From Alteromonas profundi (GTDB lineage: Bacteria; Pseudomonadota; Gammaproteobacteria; Enterobacterales; Alteromonadaceae), in the NCBI RefSeq assembly GCF_010500865.1, contig NZ_JAAAWN010000009.1:1-64000 (forward strand): 64,000 bases of DNA. The letters are read 5' to 3'. The position numbers and the translations under genes are program-made. Shown here one piece after another: positions 50,085 to 60,238 of the stretch (positions are counted from its first letter, which is position 1; each line of letters starts with the position of its first letter). A model generated the notes under the pieces. It made no database searches. It saw only the letters and a list, made by a program, of their open reading frames with translations, and had not been told where the DNA came from.

Positions 50085-50104
50085 GGTTCTACCCCATAAA
50101 CGCG
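50085..50104. repeat. Third ISL3-type terminal repeat
   Basis: GGTTCTACCCCATAAACGCG matches 18 of 20 bases of the ISL3 left end at 43015. No transposase follows; the sequence runs into the chemoreceptor promoter region. It is probably the end left by another lost or deleted ISL3 copy. Confidence 0.6.
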
Positions 50105-50377
50105 AAAGCTCGTTTTGAGTAAAATACTGTTCGTCGGCATTATACTATATTGATCTGACACATCTTCCCGATCTCTTGATTTATCCCGAAATACAAAAAA
50201 ATAAGTGAAATGACAATAGGTTAACGTTATATTAACACGCTATGCACGGGTGTGCCGATGAACGGTTAATAATACGCCGGCTTTTGCTTAGTTTGCCCAG
50301 TGTATGAATCTCAACCTCTATTGGTGAGGTTATTTATCGTCTTTTTGTTTTTAAGAGCCGTTTCCGCAGGGAGCATT
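50105..50377. other. Promoter region of the chemoreceptor gene
   Basis: Past the ISL3 remnants I see no gene or strong structure. The frame of the chemoreceptor is open back to 50300, but this part lacks homology and lies ahead of the ribosome-binding site. Confidence 0.5.
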
Positions 50378-52261
50378 ATGCTAAAAAATATGTCGTTGAA
50401 AAATAAACTCGCGATTTCAGCCAGCTTTGCCATTATCGTAAGCAGCGTTACTGTCAGTGTGTTGTCGTTACAGTCGTCTCTCGACCGTCTTAAACTCTTA
50501 GTGGATGAACGTGTTAATAGCTCTATGACCTCTTATAACCAATATGTTAGTGATTGGTTGGCGTCGAAAGAGAATGCACTTATGTCTCTACCACAAGGGG
50601 GTGAAGAAGATAATTTAGTTGTGCATCTGCAGCAATTAAAAAACTCTGCGGGTTTTGACAACGTGTTTGCTGCATTTGATGATGGTACACAACAAAATGC
50701 TAATGGCGTCGTACTACCCGCTGGCAATGACGATCCACGTCAGTGGGGATGGTATAAAAATGCCGCTAAAAACCCGTCAGATGTGTTCATCGATAACCCT
50801 ACTGTTGCCGCAGCAACCGGCGCGAATGTAGTGTCATTAGGTAAAGCACAATCCTTATTTAACCGCCAGTTTATTCTTGGTGCTGACGTAGAAATTACTG
50901 ATATTTTAACTACCATGGAGCAAGTTATTCTGCCTGGAGAAGGTTTTATGTTTATCGCAAATGAAAGCGGTTACATTTTTTCTCATCCAGATACTTCGCT
51001 GTTGAACAAATCGGTTGAAACCCTAGGTATAAATAGAACGCAAATTCGAGAGGTGATAGGGGCTACGTCTAATAATTTAGTAGACATAGACGGGGAGGAG
51101 GTAGAGATGTTCGCACTTCCTATTGAAAACACCGCGTTGGTCACGGTTGTTGCTATCAACTACCGCTCTTTAGTCGCGCCTATTTACAACCAGTTGTACA
51201 AGCAACTAGGTGTTACAGTTCTATTAGTTATTGTGTGTATTGTTCTTTTTAATGTTTTATGCAACATACTATTTAGGCCGTTACAAAATGTTGCTGCGGC
51301 TTTATCCCAAATAGCTAATGGGAGTGGCGACTTATCGAAGCGCATCGACATAGACGCTAACGATGAAGTAGGTCACTTAGCGAATGATTTCAATCGGTTT
51401 GTGGCGAAGTTGCATGAGTTAATATTACATATTCAAACTCAAGCACAAGGGTTAACGGCGCAGTCAAATAGCAGTGAAGATCGCGCTGAATTATCGGCCT
51501 CAAAACTAGCACAACAACAGCATGATATATCTATGGTTGCCACTTCTGTTACCGAAATGGCGTCAGCAACGCAAGCCATAGCGCAAAATGCAGAGCAAGC
51601 TGCAAAGGTAGCTACAGACTCGTCGAAGATTACGAAAGACGGCAGTACCCTGGTGATGACAACGCGCCAAGCAATCACTCACTTGGCGAAAGAGCTGTCA
51701 AGCGCTAGCAATGTGGTGTCTGAATTAGATAAGCATGCACAGGAAATCTCGGTGGTTATAGCAACCATTCAAGGCATTGCAGAACAAACAAATTTACTTG
51801 CGTTAAACGCTGCTATTGAAGCTGCTCGAGCTGGGGAGCAAGGCCGTGGCTTCGCAGTAGTAGCCGATGAGGTGCGGGTACTTTCTCAGCGCACCCACGC
51901 GTCCACAGAAGAAATTAAATCTACTATCGAAACGCTTCAAGGAATAACCGCCCGTGCCGTTGGCATTATGAGCAGTAGCTCAGCCCAAGCTGATAAAACG
52001 GTTCAGCATGCTGATAATGCTAGCGAGGCATTAATACAAATAAATGAGTCGGTGGCCTCTATTACCGATATGGCCAGTGAAATATCCACCGCCGCCGAAC
52101 AGCAAACCTATGTTACTGAAGAGATCACGCAGAATATTACTGCCATTAAGGATGTTACGGATGAACTTGCCGTAGGCGCAGATGAAAGCTTAAAACAAGC
52201 GACGGAACTCAAAGCAGAAGCACAGAGTTTAAGCAGTAAAGTGAGTTCATTTACGCTCTAG
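50378..52261 (+). CDS. Methyl-accepting chemotaxis protein
   Basis: This 627-residue receptor starts at ATG 50378 after AGGGAGC. It has an N-terminal helix (ISASFAIIVSSVTVSVLSL), a periplasmic dCache-like sensor (about 35-270), a second helix (LGVTVLLVIVCIVLFNVLCNI), a HAMP domain, and the signalling tip EQTNLLALNAAIEAARAGEQGRGFAVVADEVR. The ligand is unknown. The 22 codons open upstream contain a hydrophobic run but no homology. Confidence 0.93.
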   Translation: MLKNMSLKNKLAISASFAIIVSSVTVSVLSLQSSLDRLKLLVDERVNSSMTSYNQYVSDWLASKENALMSLPQGGEEDNLVVHLQQLKNSAGFDNVFAAFDDGTQQNANGVVLPAGNDDPRQWGWYKNAAKNPSDVFIDNPTVAAATGANVVSLGKAQSLFNRQFILGADVEITDILTTMEQVILPGEGFMFIANESGYIFSHPDTSLLNKSVETLGINRTQIREVIGATSNNLVDIDGEEVEMFALPIENTALVTVVAINYRSLVAPIYNQLYKQLGVTVLLVIVCIVLFNVLCNILFRPLQNVAAALSQIANGSGDLSKRIDIDANDEVGHLANDFNRFVAKLHELILHIQTQAQGLTAQSNSSEDRAELSASKLAQQQHDISMVATSVTEMASATQAIAQNAEQAAKVATDSSKITKDGSTLVMTTRQAITHLAKELSSASNVVSELDKHAQEISVVIATIQGIAEQTNLLALNAAIEAARAGEQGRGFAVVADEVRVLSQRTHASTEEIKSTIETLQGITARAVGIMSSSSAQADKTVQHADNASEALIQINESVASITDMASEISTAAEQQTYVTEEITQNITAIKDVTDELAVGADESLKQATELKAEAQSLSSKVSSFTL

Positions 52262-52422
52262 ATGGAGATTATCTATTGGGGATTTAAGCCAACATTTATC
52301 AAAGTGTTGGCCTAAAACAGTTTAACTCAGCATAATGTATATATCCCTAAAAAGGCAATAAACCCCGAATAATGGTATTGTTACGATATAATGCAGCGTA
52401 ACCCACAGTAGTAAATTCAGCA

Positions 52423-53124
52423 ATGTTAACCAATTCTATTATGCAATTGCGCGCCGACGAACTAGCCCGCGCGCAACGCCCTTTCCACGCGCGGGGCAGC
52501 AAGGTTGTGCGCTGCGAGCAGTGCCTTCTACCCAGCCCCCAATGTATTTGTCAGTTCAAGCCTTCTCCTCTGACAGATTGCGCGGTGGTGTTTATTATGT
52601 ATAAAGGGGAGTATTACAAGCCTACAAATACGGGGCGACTCATCGCCGATGTGGTAGCAGAAAATTACGCCTTTTTATGGCATCGCACCGAGCCGGATAA
52701 GTCGCTACTCGCGTTATTGCGTAATCCGCGTTATCAACCAATAGTAGTGTTTCCCCACGAGTATGCTGCGCCTCCTCGCTGTATTCATACGCTGAATAAA
52801 GTGAACAATAAAAAACCCCTGTTTATATTCCTTGATGGCACGTGGCGGGAAGCGAGAAAAATGTTCGGTAAAAGCCCCTATTTGGACAATATTCCAGTGT
52901 TAGGGGTATCACCCGATATAGCGTCGAATTATTTATTGCGTGAATCGTCTCATGGATTCCAACACTGTACTGCAGAGGTGGGGGTGAGTGTGTTAGATTT
53001 AGCAGGAGAGAAGAGTGCCGCGCAAGCACTGGCGCACTATTTTAGCGTGTTTCGTCATCATTACTTGATGGGGAAACCTCATTTAAGTCATAAAATTGAA
53101 TTTGCTAAATCTCAAGTGGGCTAA
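52423..53124 (+). CDS. DTW-domain tRNA-uridine aminocarboxypropyltransferase (TapT-like)
   Basis: This 233-residue protein carries the DTW signature in FLDGTWREARKM and a cysteine cluster CEQCLLPSPQCICQF. The family uses SAM to place 3-amino-3-carboxypropyl on tRNA uridine 47 (TapT) or related sites. An alternative ATG lies at 52441. No operon partner is seen. Confidence 0.85.
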   Translation: MLTNSIMQLRADELARAQRPFHARGSKVVRCEQCLLPSPQCICQFKPSPLTDCAVVFIMYKGEYYKPTNTGRLIADVVAENYAFLWHRTEPDKSLLALLRNPRYQPIVVFPHEYAAPPRCIHTLNKVNNKKPLFIFLDGTWREARKMFGKSPYLDNIPVLGVSPDIASNYLLRESSHGFQHCTAEVGVSVLDLAGEKSAAQALAHYFSVFRHHYLMGKPHLSHKIEFAKSQVG

Positions 53125-53190
53125 TAAGGGGCTTGCACCCTATAAGTATTAGCACTTACAGTGCATTTTCATTAAATTAAGGAGATAAGA

Positions 53191-53685
53191 ATGTCATTAG
53201 TTACGTTTCAAGGTTCCCCAGTAGAAACAAAAGGCGCGCTACCCGCAGTAGGCCAAGCGGCGCCAGACTTCACATTAGTGAAAGCCGACCTAGGTGAAGT
53301 TACTTTAGCCGAGCTAAAAGGAAAGCGCGTAATTTTAAATATTTTCCCTTCAGTAGATACTGGAACCTGCGCTACATCAGTGCGTAAGTTTAATGAAAAA
53401 GCATCGAGCTTAGACAACACCCAAGTTATTTGTGTTTCAGCCGACCTTCCATTTGCAGCAGCGCGTTTCTGTGGTGCTGAAGGCATTGAAAATGTGGTTA
53501 CAGGTTCTACATTCCGCTCTAGTTTTGGTGATGACTACGGCGTTACATTTGTATCTGCGCCACTTGCAGGTTTAATGTCTCGTAGCGTTGTTGTTATTGA
53601 TACAGACGGCAAGGTAATTCACACAGAACAGGTTGCTGAGACCACTGAAGAGCCAGACTATGAAGCTGCAATTGCAGTATTATAA
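53191..53685 (+). CDS. tpx: Thiol peroxidase
   Basis: This atypical two-cysteine peroxiredoxin reduces peroxides with thioredoxin. It has 164 residues. The peroxidatic cysteine is in SVDTGTCATSVRKFN, the resolving cysteine in AARFCGAEGIENV. A strong AAGGAGA ribosome-binding site precedes ATG 53191. Confidence 0.97.
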   Translation: MSLVTFQGSPVETKGALPAVGQAAPDFTLVKADLGEVTLAELKGKRVILNIFPSVDTGTCATSVRKFNEKASSLDNTQVICVSADLPFAAARFCGAEGIENVVTGSTFRSSFGDDYGVTFVSAPLAGLMSRSVVVIDTDGKVIHTEQVAETTEEPDYEAAIAVL

Positions 53686-53698
53686 TTGCTAGTGTTTA

Positions 53699-53724
53699 GC
53701 CCACGGCAACCCCGTGGGCGTTTT
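53699..53724 (+). terminator. Rho-independent terminator of tpx
   Basis: The stem GCCCACGG/CCGTGGGC is followed by GTTTT, 14 bases after the tpx stop and just before the sulfurtransferase gene. Confidence 0.75.
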
Positions 53725-53737
53725 AGGTTTTTAGACG

Positions 53738-54565
53738 ATGACATCCACACTTATATCTGCACAAGAACTCGCCGCTGAATTAAAGCATAAACCTTTGGTG
53801 CTTATTCGCGCTTTAATGGACGACCCCGTTACACAAACCCCTGACGCTCGTACTGCACTCGTGTTACCCAATACAGTAGACGTAGATTTAGATGGCGAGG
53901 GCAGCGACCATACTACAGGTTTTCCCCATAGCATGCCCGAAGCCGCTGATTTAGCGTTATATCTTAGTAAGCTTGGCATTACAGAAAATAGTGATGTGGT
54001 GGTTTATGACACCCGAGGTATTTTCTGCTCCCCGCGTGTTTGGTGGATGTTAAAGGCGCTTGGTCACAAGAGCGTACGTATATTAAACGGCGGTCAGCCA
54101 GCATGGGAAGCCGCGGCGTTACCCAAAGGTGAGAAGCACCCTGTATCTAATTTCCCTTACGAAGGTAGCCCCCAAGCGAATTGGTTTGTAAATAGCTCAG
54201 CGGTACTACAGGCTATTGATAGTGATACCCAGCTCGTTGATGCACGTAGCGCCGAGCGTTTCTCTGGCCGCGCAAAAGAACCTCGTGCGGGCGTGAAAAG
54301 CGGACATATGCCAGGCGCGTTTAATGTTCCTTATGCTGCGCTGCTCGACAAGGGTTTTTATAAGCCTGTTAGCCAACTAAAGGCAGTATTTGACAACGCA
54401 GGCATAGATCTTCAAACACCCATTATATGTACCTGTGGCTCTGGGGTAACTGCCTGTATTGTGGCCTTAGCCGCACGTATGTGTGGCGCAGCGTCTGTTT
54501 CTGTGTATGACGGTTCTTGGTCGCAGTGGGGCGCATCTTTAGACTTTCCTATCGTTAGTGCGTAG
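53738..54565 (+). CDS. sseA: 3-mercaptopyruvate/thiosulfate sulfurtransferase
   Basis: This 275-residue protein has two rhodanese domains. The C-terminal active loop is TCGSGVTACIVAL, whose CGSGVTA form is typical of mercaptopyruvate sulfurtransferase (SseA). Earlier motifs DVDLDGEGSD and VVVYDTRGIFCSPRVWW fit. cobB follows after 27 bases. Confidence 0.92.
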   Translation: MTSTLISAQELAAELKHKPLVLIRALMDDPVTQTPDARTALVLPNTVDVDLDGEGSDHTTGFPHSMPEAADLALYLSKLGITENSDVVVYDTRGIFCSPRVWWMLKALGHKSVRILNGGQPAWEAAALPKGEKHPVSNFPYEGSPQANWFVNSSAVLQAIDSDTQLVDARSAERFSGRAKEPRAGVKSGHMPGAFNVPYAALLDKGFYKPVSQLKAVFDNAGIDLQTPIICTCGSGVTACIVALAARMCGAASVSVYDGSWSQWGASLDFPIVSA

Positions 54566-54592
54566 AGAAGGTAACGTTTCGGATAACAGAAT

Positions 54593-55321
54593 ATGAACAA
54601 CTTACCCCGTGTAGTGGTGCTTACTGGCGCAGGTATTTCAGCGGAATCGGGTTTAAAAACCTTTCGTGACAGCAACGGTTTGTGGGAAAATCATCGGGTA
54701 GAAGATGTGGCTACCCCCGACGCTTTTGCGCGCAATCCATCGCTCGTATACCGCTTTTACAATGCGCGTCGCGCACAGTTACAAGGGCAGAATGTAAAGC
54801 CCAATCACGCCCACCATGCGTTATCCTCGTTGGCGTCAAAGTTAGGTAACAAGCTAACACTGGTTACTCAAAATGTTGATAATTTGCATGAACAGGCTGG
54901 TAGCCCCAGTGTAGTTCATATGCACGGCGAACTTTTGTCCGCCCGGTGTAGTGAGAGTGAAAAGCGTTTTTATTGGGAAGACGGTTTTGATGACACTACC
55001 CCTTGTCCTTGCTGTTTGAAGCCAGTACTTCGGCCCGATATAGTCTGGTTTGGAGAAGTCCCTATGTATATGGAAGAAATCTATACAGCCCTTAGCCAAG
55101 CTGACATTTTTATAGCAATTGGAACGTCTGGCCAAGTATATCCCGCAGCCGGATTTGTTCAAATTGCAAAACAAGCTGGCGCGTATTGCGTGGAGGCAAA
55201 CCTTGAACCCGGTGCAAGCAATGCGCTTTTCGATGCGTCGTTTACCGGCATGGCATCTCAAACCGTTCCAGATATTACCCACAAAATTATTAATAACTCA
55301 CTGATAGCAGAGTCTCGCTAA
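54593..55321 (+). CDS. cobB: NAD-dependent protein deacylase, Sir2 family
   Basis: This 242-residue sirtuin has NAD-binding TGAGISAESGLKTFRD, QNVDNLHEQAG and catalytic His in HMHGEL. The YNARRAQL segment has the Tyr-x-x-Arg pair that marks sirtuins able to remove succinyl groups, as in E. coli CobB and SIRT5. Cysteines for the zinc site (ARCSES, CPCC) are present. Its stop overlaps the next ATG by one base. Confidence 0.95.
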   Translation: MNNLPRVVVLTGAGISAESGLKTFRDSNGLWENHRVEDVATPDAFARNPSLVYRFYNARRAQLQGQNVKPNHAHHALSSLASKLGNKLTLVTQNVDNLHEQAGSPSVVHMHGELLSARCSESEKRFYWEDGFDDTTPCPCCLKPVLRPDIVWFGEVPMYMEEIYTALSQADIFIAIGTSGQVYPAAGFVQIAKQAGAYCVEANLEPGASNALFDASFTGMASQTVPDITHKIINNSLIAESR

Positions 55322-55950
55322 TGGAATACTTAAACGAATTTATCACGATAGCGTTGGTTCATTTAGTTGCTGTTGCAAGCCCTGGTCCAGACTTTGCCAT
55401 AGTGGTAAGGCATAGCGTGGCGTATGGGCGAAGAATTGCAATGTATACCAGTATAGGTATTGGGCTTGCTATTTTACTTCATGTCGCTTATTCATTGGTG
55501 GGATTGAGTGTCATTATTGCGTCTACGCCTTGGCTATTTACCACTATAAGTTACCTCGCTGCTGCATATTTACTGTACTTAGCCGTTGGGGCGCTGCGTA
55601 GCGGGCCGTCTGAAAATGGTGATCCACGTACTCAGGTGAATAAAAAACTTCCTCCCATAACAGTAAAAAAAGCGTTTTGGACAGGCTTTCTCACCAATGG
55701 TTTAAACCCCAAAGCAACGCTTTTTTTCTTATCGCTATTTACTGCCATCATTGATGTAAATACTCCTATGATGGTTAAAGCGGGGTATGGGGTATACCTT
55801 GCAGTGGCAACTGGACTATGGTTTTGCTTTTTATCTTACTTACTCAGTACCAGCAAAGTTGCCCAACTTATTGGCGAAAAAGGTTATTGGTTAGATAGAA
55901 CCATGGGGGTCTTGCTTGTGGGCTTGGCCACAAAACTCGTTATTGGATAA
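55321..55950 (+). CDS. LysE-family amino-acid exporter
   Basis: This 209-residue protein has about six helices. The RhtB/LysE signature is VASPGPDFAIVVRHSVAYGRR near the N-terminus, and NGLNPKATLFFLSLF mid-protein. It probably exports an amino acid or analogue; the substrate is not readable. Translation is coupled to cobB. Confidence 0.92.
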   Translation: MEYLNEFITIALVHLVAVASPGPDFAIVVRHSVAYGRRIAMYTSIGIGLAILLHVAYSLVGLSVIIASTPWLFTTISYLAAAYLLYLAVGALRSGPSENGDPRTQVNKKLPPITVKKAFWTGFLTNGLNPKATLFFLSLFTAIIDVNTPMMVKAGYGVYLAVATGLWFCFLSYLLSTSKVAQLIGEKGYWLDRTMGVLLVGLATKLVIG

Positions 55951-56095
55951 AAAACGTCTACAATTGGGGTTGGAGCATGAACTATTGTACGTGGTTGCTG
56001 ATCATATAATCGGCTTACGCGTTTGTAAGTTGGGCTAAGCCTTATCATTGTTGTACAATGCGCCGGTTAGTCAACGCGACGTATAAGAGGAATTT

Positions 56096-56854
56096 GTGGC
56101 AAATAACAACATGCCTGAACATCAAGATAGTCAGCAAGAGTCTCGTCTAGAGCGAAGCCTTAAAGGCGGTTATCAGTTTGATGCAAAAGCGCTTTTCATG
56201 AAAGCAAATCAACTTACCAAAGCCAACTTTGCGAGTTTATTCCAAGCTTGTCTAATGATACTGCTGGTCTTCGTGGTAATGGGTGCTATAACCCAACAGT
56301 ACATTACCGTTAATGAAGACAATACCTTCACTATTGAACACCAGTCTATTATTGAAATTGTTGTGGTATTTATTGTTGCGCCATTAATCTCTGGTTTGTA
56401 TATGATGGGCGCGCTTCACGCTCGTGGGATAAAAACAACCGTATTTAGCGTATTTAAGTACATCCCGCTTATTTTTGTATTGGCGCTTACGCAATTAGTG
56501 AACAGCATTATTGTTCAGCTTGGATTAGTGTTACTTATTGTGCCTGGCGTATATTTGTGGATGGCAACCTCGTTTTCACTGCTTCTGGTGGTAGACAAGT
56601 CTCTTACACCGCTGAGTGCTATCATTTTGTCATGTAAGGTATTTAATGCGTATTGGTACCAGCTAACTGGGCTATTTTTAGTGATGGCGGTGCTTTTTGT
56701 CACTGTACCTTTCACGCTAGGGCTCTCTCTAATTTGGATAATGCCTTTGTATTTCAGTTTAGTTGGTCTGTTATACGAAGAGCTTATAGGGGGAGGCGAG
56801 GTACGCACGGAAGCAAAGACACTCAATAAAAATGAATCAAGCTTCGATGCATAA
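56096..56854 (+). CDS. Polytopic inner-membrane protein of unknown function
   Basis: This 252-residue protein starts at GTG 56096 after AGAGGAA. It has a polar N-terminus of about 40 residues and five or six helices including LMILLVFVVMGAI, LVLLIVPGVYLWMATSF and LSLIWIMPLYFSLVGLLYEEL. It resembles the BPSS1780/UPF0259-like membrane proteins in layout, but I cannot assign a role. It overlaps the next gene by 23 bases. Confidence 0.8.
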   Translation: MANNNMPEHQDSQQESRLERSLKGGYQFDAKALFMKANQLTKANFASLFQACLMILLVFVVMGAITQQYITVNEDNTFTIEHQSIIEIVVVFIVAPLISGLYMMGALHARGIKTTVFSVFKYIPLIFVLALTQLVNSIIVQLGLVLLIVPGVYLWMATSFSLLLVVDKSLTPLSAIILSCKVFNAYWYQLTGLFLVMAVLFVTVPFTLGLSLIWIMPLYFSLVGLLYEELIGGGEVRTEAKTLNKNESSFDA

Positions 56855-57638
56855 ACGCGAAACCTTAAAAATTGTCTTAATCACCTTAATGGTGTTATCG
56901 GTCATTGTGATAAATGCGCTTATATTTACTAAGCGCGAGCCCTCCTTGCTCGATATTCCAGAAACCGAAGAGGCGAAAAAGCCAGTTCCAGATTTCACTG
57001 CTTACACCGATGTAAAAGAAAAAAAAGCGGCATTTTTTAACTATCTTCGCCCCGAAGTTGAAAAACAAAATACCTACATTCTAACCCTAAGACATTACAT
57101 TCAATCGCTTTATCGCAAGGCTATTACAGATGAAGCTTTATCTGATGAAGATATTGCTCGGCTTGATTGGCTAGAAGAAGAGTACAGAGTTAAATCGGCC
57201 CAGCCGCTTAACCTGCGCCTATTAGATTTACTCGAAAAGGTGGATATATTGCCCGTAGAGTTGGTATTGGTACAGGCGGCCAATGAGTCGGCTTGGGGAA
57301 CAAGCCGTTTCGCAAGGCAGGGCTATAACTTCTTTGGTTTATGGTGTTTTAGTAAGGGATGTGGCTTTGTTCCTAACCGACGAAACGATGGCGCTAGCCA
57401 TGAAGTGGCGAAGTTTGAGAGTTTATCCCGCGCAACTTACACCTATATGCGCAATTTAAATAGGCATGATGCCTACGAAGATTTACGTGAAATACGAAGC
57501 CGACTACGCGCCAATCAAATACCTATCTCAGGTGTTGCCTTAGCTGAAGGCTTAATGAATTATTCAGAACGCGGGGCGGCATATGTAGATGAGCTACAAC
57601 AAATGATCCGGTTTAACGAGGAGTTTTTAACCGAATGA
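56832..57638 (+). CDS. Glucosaminidase-domain protein (Bax-like)
   Basis: This 268-residue protein has one N-terminal helix (IVLITLMVLSVIVINALIF) and a periplasmic glucosaminidase fold. The catalytic Glu is in QAANESAWGTSRFA, with GYNFFGLWCF downstream, as in E. coli Bax. It should cleave peptidoglycan glycan strands. ATG 56847 is an alternative start with less overlap. It overlaps the DUF2987 gene by four bases. Confidence 0.87.
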   Translation: MNQASMHKRETLKIVLITLMVLSVIVINALIFTKREPSLLDIPETEEAKKPVPDFTAYTDVKEKKAAFFNYLRPEVEKQNTYILTLRHYIQSLYRKAITDEALSDEDIARLDWLEEEYRVKSAQPLNLRLLDLLEKVDILPVELVLVQAANESAWGTSRFARQGYNFFGLWCFSKGCGFVPNRRNDGASHEVAKFESLSRATYTYMRNLNRHDAYEDLREIRSRLRANQIPISGVALAEGLMNYSERGAAYVDELQQMIRFNEEFLTE

Positions 57639-58270
57639 AATTATTACTTTCTTTAGCTATAGCGGCAATACTAGCGCCTATGGTGAAGGCAGAAACCATT
57701 GATGTGGAATACAGTCGATTTTATAGCCACGTTAAAAAGCTTGATAACGAGGATACTCAGGCACTGCAATTTGCTTTTGGTTTTTTACGGGTAGGTGAAG
57801 GACGTCTGTGCGAAATTAATCAGGCGGATATTGTAACTGATAAAAAAACCATGGCCTTACCAGTGAGTGAAGAAAACCGCTTTACTGTGCCCACAGAAAA
57901 GGCACTAAAGCTCGCTAACGCGGTTATCCGTATTGATTTAGCTGAGGCTGCTAATCACTGCGATATGTCGGTTCAACTGGAAACCCGCCCAGATTATCTC
58001 AAAACAGAATATAGCCACGACGAGTTAGCGTTTTTATACCAGCAATATGAGGCATTCTTCAATGAGATGGGGAGCTTTTTATCTTTTATGATGCCCTCTG
58101 TAAATGGTCTTATGCTGCAATTTAGCGATAAAAACCTCGACTATATTACCCCGCAAGGCGTAAGTATAAATAATGGGGTATTGCAGCTGAATAAAGAGTG
58201 GCTTGAACAAGAGAAAGGGGTTAGCTTGCCCCAGCCGCCCCTTCGTATCACCGCTATAGCATCAAGTTAA
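57635..58270 (+). CDS. Secreted protein of the DUF2987 type
   Basis: This 211-residue protein has a signal peptide (MKLLLSLAIAAILAPMVKA). The YSRFYSHVKKL start and overall length fit the DUF2987 family of marine gammaproteobacteria, whose function is unknown. It forms an overlapping set with the glucosaminidase, hinting at envelope work. Its last 9 bases overlap the convergent patatin gene. Confidence 0.75.
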   Translation: MKLLLSLAIAAILAPMVKAETIDVEYSRFYSHVKKLDNEDTQALQFAFGFLRVGEGRLCEINQADIVTDKKTMALPVSEENRFTVPTEKALKLANAVIRIDLAEAANHCDMSVQLETRPDYLKTEYSHDELAFLYQQYEAFFNEMGSFLSFMMPSVNGLMLQFSDKNLDYITPQGVSINNGVLQLNKEWLEQEKGVSLPQPPLRITAIASS

Positions 58271-59296
58271 TAGCTGAAAGCGTATTTGTTCCGCCAAGCG
58301 GTTGATGGTTTCCTCACCCTTGGCGCACAATTCTTCAGCGCGGTGAAACTCCATAATGCCCACATCAGTAAGTTGAGGTTCGATAAGTATGTCGGGCGGA
58401 TCGCCAGCTAATCGAGATCGTGTTACCCGGGCTTGCATAATTTCAAGGGAACTGCTCATAACACTCATAATACCTGGCGGGTTTCGTTTTTTAATAGGCG
58501 GTATCACCGGTTTAAGCGCTTTTTCCTGTGCCTCTTCAAGTGCTACTTCTAACTGCGCTTGTTCCTCAGTTACTTTTGCGTTTGCAACTACTTTGCCTTC
58601 TTCAGCTTGAGCTTGAGCTTGCTCAATGTCTTCTTGTTTGCTGTCAGATGAAAACCACTGACGTAAGACATTTTGGCTTTTTGTGAAAAAGTCTTCTGTT
58701 TTGCGTTGATTGTCTTCGTGATCTTGGCGAAGTTTTTCTAAACGAAGGGGTCTGAAATCTGCATTTAAATTTACCGCGATAACAAAATCGGCGCCTAATT
58801 GCCTGCAAAGGTTAACCGGCACGGGGTTTACCACGGCACCGTCAACTAACCAGCGATCTTGATGCTGAACAGGTGCAAACAAAGCGGGTATAGCACACGA
58901 TGCCTGAATAGAGTCGCCCACGGCCCCTGCGCTAAACACCACTTCACGACCGGTATATAAATCGGTAGCCACAGACGCAAATGGCTTTTCCATTTCTTCA
59001 TAGGTCGCTGCGCAGAATTCTGATGCAAGTTTATCAAATACCTTTTGCCCGCTTGCTAAGCCGCCGCGGCGTAAACCCACACCCATAAGGGCCAATACTT
59101 GCCAATCGCTTAACGAACATGACCATTCTTTTAGGCCATCTAATTTTCCACTGGCATAGGCAGCACCAACGTAAGCACCGATAGAACAACCCGCCACTAC
59201 GTCTATTTTTATCCCTAATTTTTCAAGCGCTTGTATTATACCTATATGGGTCCAACCGCGGGCAGCGCCTGCGCCTAATGCTATGCCAATTTTCAT
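58262..59296 (-). CDS. rssA: Patatin-like phospholipase, RssA-like
   Basis: This 344-residue serine acylhydrolase has oxyanion loop GAGAARGWTHIG, nucleophile elbow GCSIGAYVGA and catalytic Asp in VDGAVVNPVPV. It is about 40 residues longer than E. coli RssA owing to an alanine/glutamate-rich charged insertion (about 215-265), probably helical. It begins directly after the ttcA stop, so the two are coupled. Confidence 0.9.
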   Translation of the reverse strand: MKIGIALGAGAARGWTHIGIIQALEKLGIKIDVVAGCSIGAYVGAAYASGKLDGLKEWSCSLSDWQVLALMGVGLRRGGLASGQKVFDKLASEFCAATYEEMEKPFASVATDLYTGREVVFSAGAVGDSIQASCAIPALFAPVQHQDRWLVDGAVVNPVPVNLCRQLGADFVIAVNLNADFRPLRLEKLRQDHEDNQRKTEDFFTKSQNVLRQWFSSDSKQEDIEQAQAQAEEGKVVANAKVTEEQAQLEVALEEAQEKALKPVIPPIKKRNPPGIMSVMSSSLEIMQARVTRSRLAGDPPDILIEPQLTDVGIMEFHRAEELCAKGEETINRLAEQIRFQLLT

Positions 59297-60238
59297 TTAC
59301 TTAGGTTCCATAATATTCACAATGTGTACGTCGTTATTTACTGTAGCAGTGCTATTGTTAAAACTGGGTGGATCGAAACCAATATCACCGTCGTCCACCG
59401 GGCTATCCTGGGTTTTAATCCCCTTAAAATCATAGAGATCTTTATCTGCTAAGTGGGAGGGTGCGACATTTTGTAAAGCAGTAAACATAGACTCAATTCT
59501 GCCTGGAAATCGACGGTCCCAGTCTTGCAGCATTGCTTTTACGTTTTGACGTTGAAGGTTCTCTTGTGAACCACATAAATTACATGGAATGATGGGAAAC
59601 TGGACCGCTTGGGAATACTTAACAATGTCTTTTTCATTGCAATAAGCTAAGGGCCGAATGACGATATGCTCGCCATTATCGCTTACCAGTTTAGGGGGCA
59701 TTGATTTAAGCTTACCACCATGAAACATGTTAAGAAAAAACGTTTCTAGCATGTCATCTCTATGGTGACCTAGGGCTATTTTCGTGGCGCCGAGCTCTTT
59801 TGCTGTGCGGTATAAGATGCCGCGGCGTAATCGCGAACATAGCGAACAGGTAGTTTTACCTTCTGGGATCTTATCTTTTACAATAGAGTAGGTGTCTTCT
59901 TCTACAATTTTATACTCAACCCCAAGCTCGTCTAAATATTCTGGCAAGATATGCTCTGGAAAATCTGGCTGCTTTTGATCTAAGTTAACCGCCACGATGT
60001 CAAAATGAATAGGTGCGATCTTCTTTAAAAACATGAGAATATCGAGCATGGTGTAGCTATCCTTTCCCCCTGACAGGCACACCATAACTTTATCGTTATT
60101 TTCAATCATGCCGAAGTCAGCGATAGCTTTACCAACATTACGGCGAAGACGCTTTTGTAATTTATTAAAACTGTATTTTTGTTTTGTTTGCGACGGGGTC
60201 AGCGGTGCCACGTCTGCACTGTTCGTGCTTGCGCTCAT
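59297..60238 (-). CDS. ttcA: tRNA 2-thiocytidine-32 biosynthesis protein TtcA
   Basis: This iron-sulfur ATPase thiolates cytidine 32 of some tRNAs. Its 313 residues contain PP-loop [12 protein letters not shown], the [10 protein letters not shown] pair and the later CNLCGSQ, which bind the 4Fe-4S cluster. The [16 protein letters not shown] segment is typical. Confidence 0.96.
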   Translation of the reverse strand: MSASTNSADVAPLTPSQTKQKYSFNKLQKRLRRNVGKAIADFGMIENNDKVMVCLSGGKDSYTMLDILMFLKKIAPIHFDIVAVNLDQKQPDFPEHILPEYLDELGVEYKIVEEDTYSIVKDKIPEGKTTCSLCSRLRRGILYRTAKELGATKIALGHHRDDMLETFFLNMFHGGKLKSMPPKLVSDNGEHIVIRPLAYCNEKDIVKYSQAVQFPIIPCNLCGSQENLQRQNVKAMLQDWDRRFPGRIESMFTALQNVAPSHLADKDLYDFKGIKTQDSPVDDGDIGFDPPSFNNSTATVNNDVHIVNIMEPK

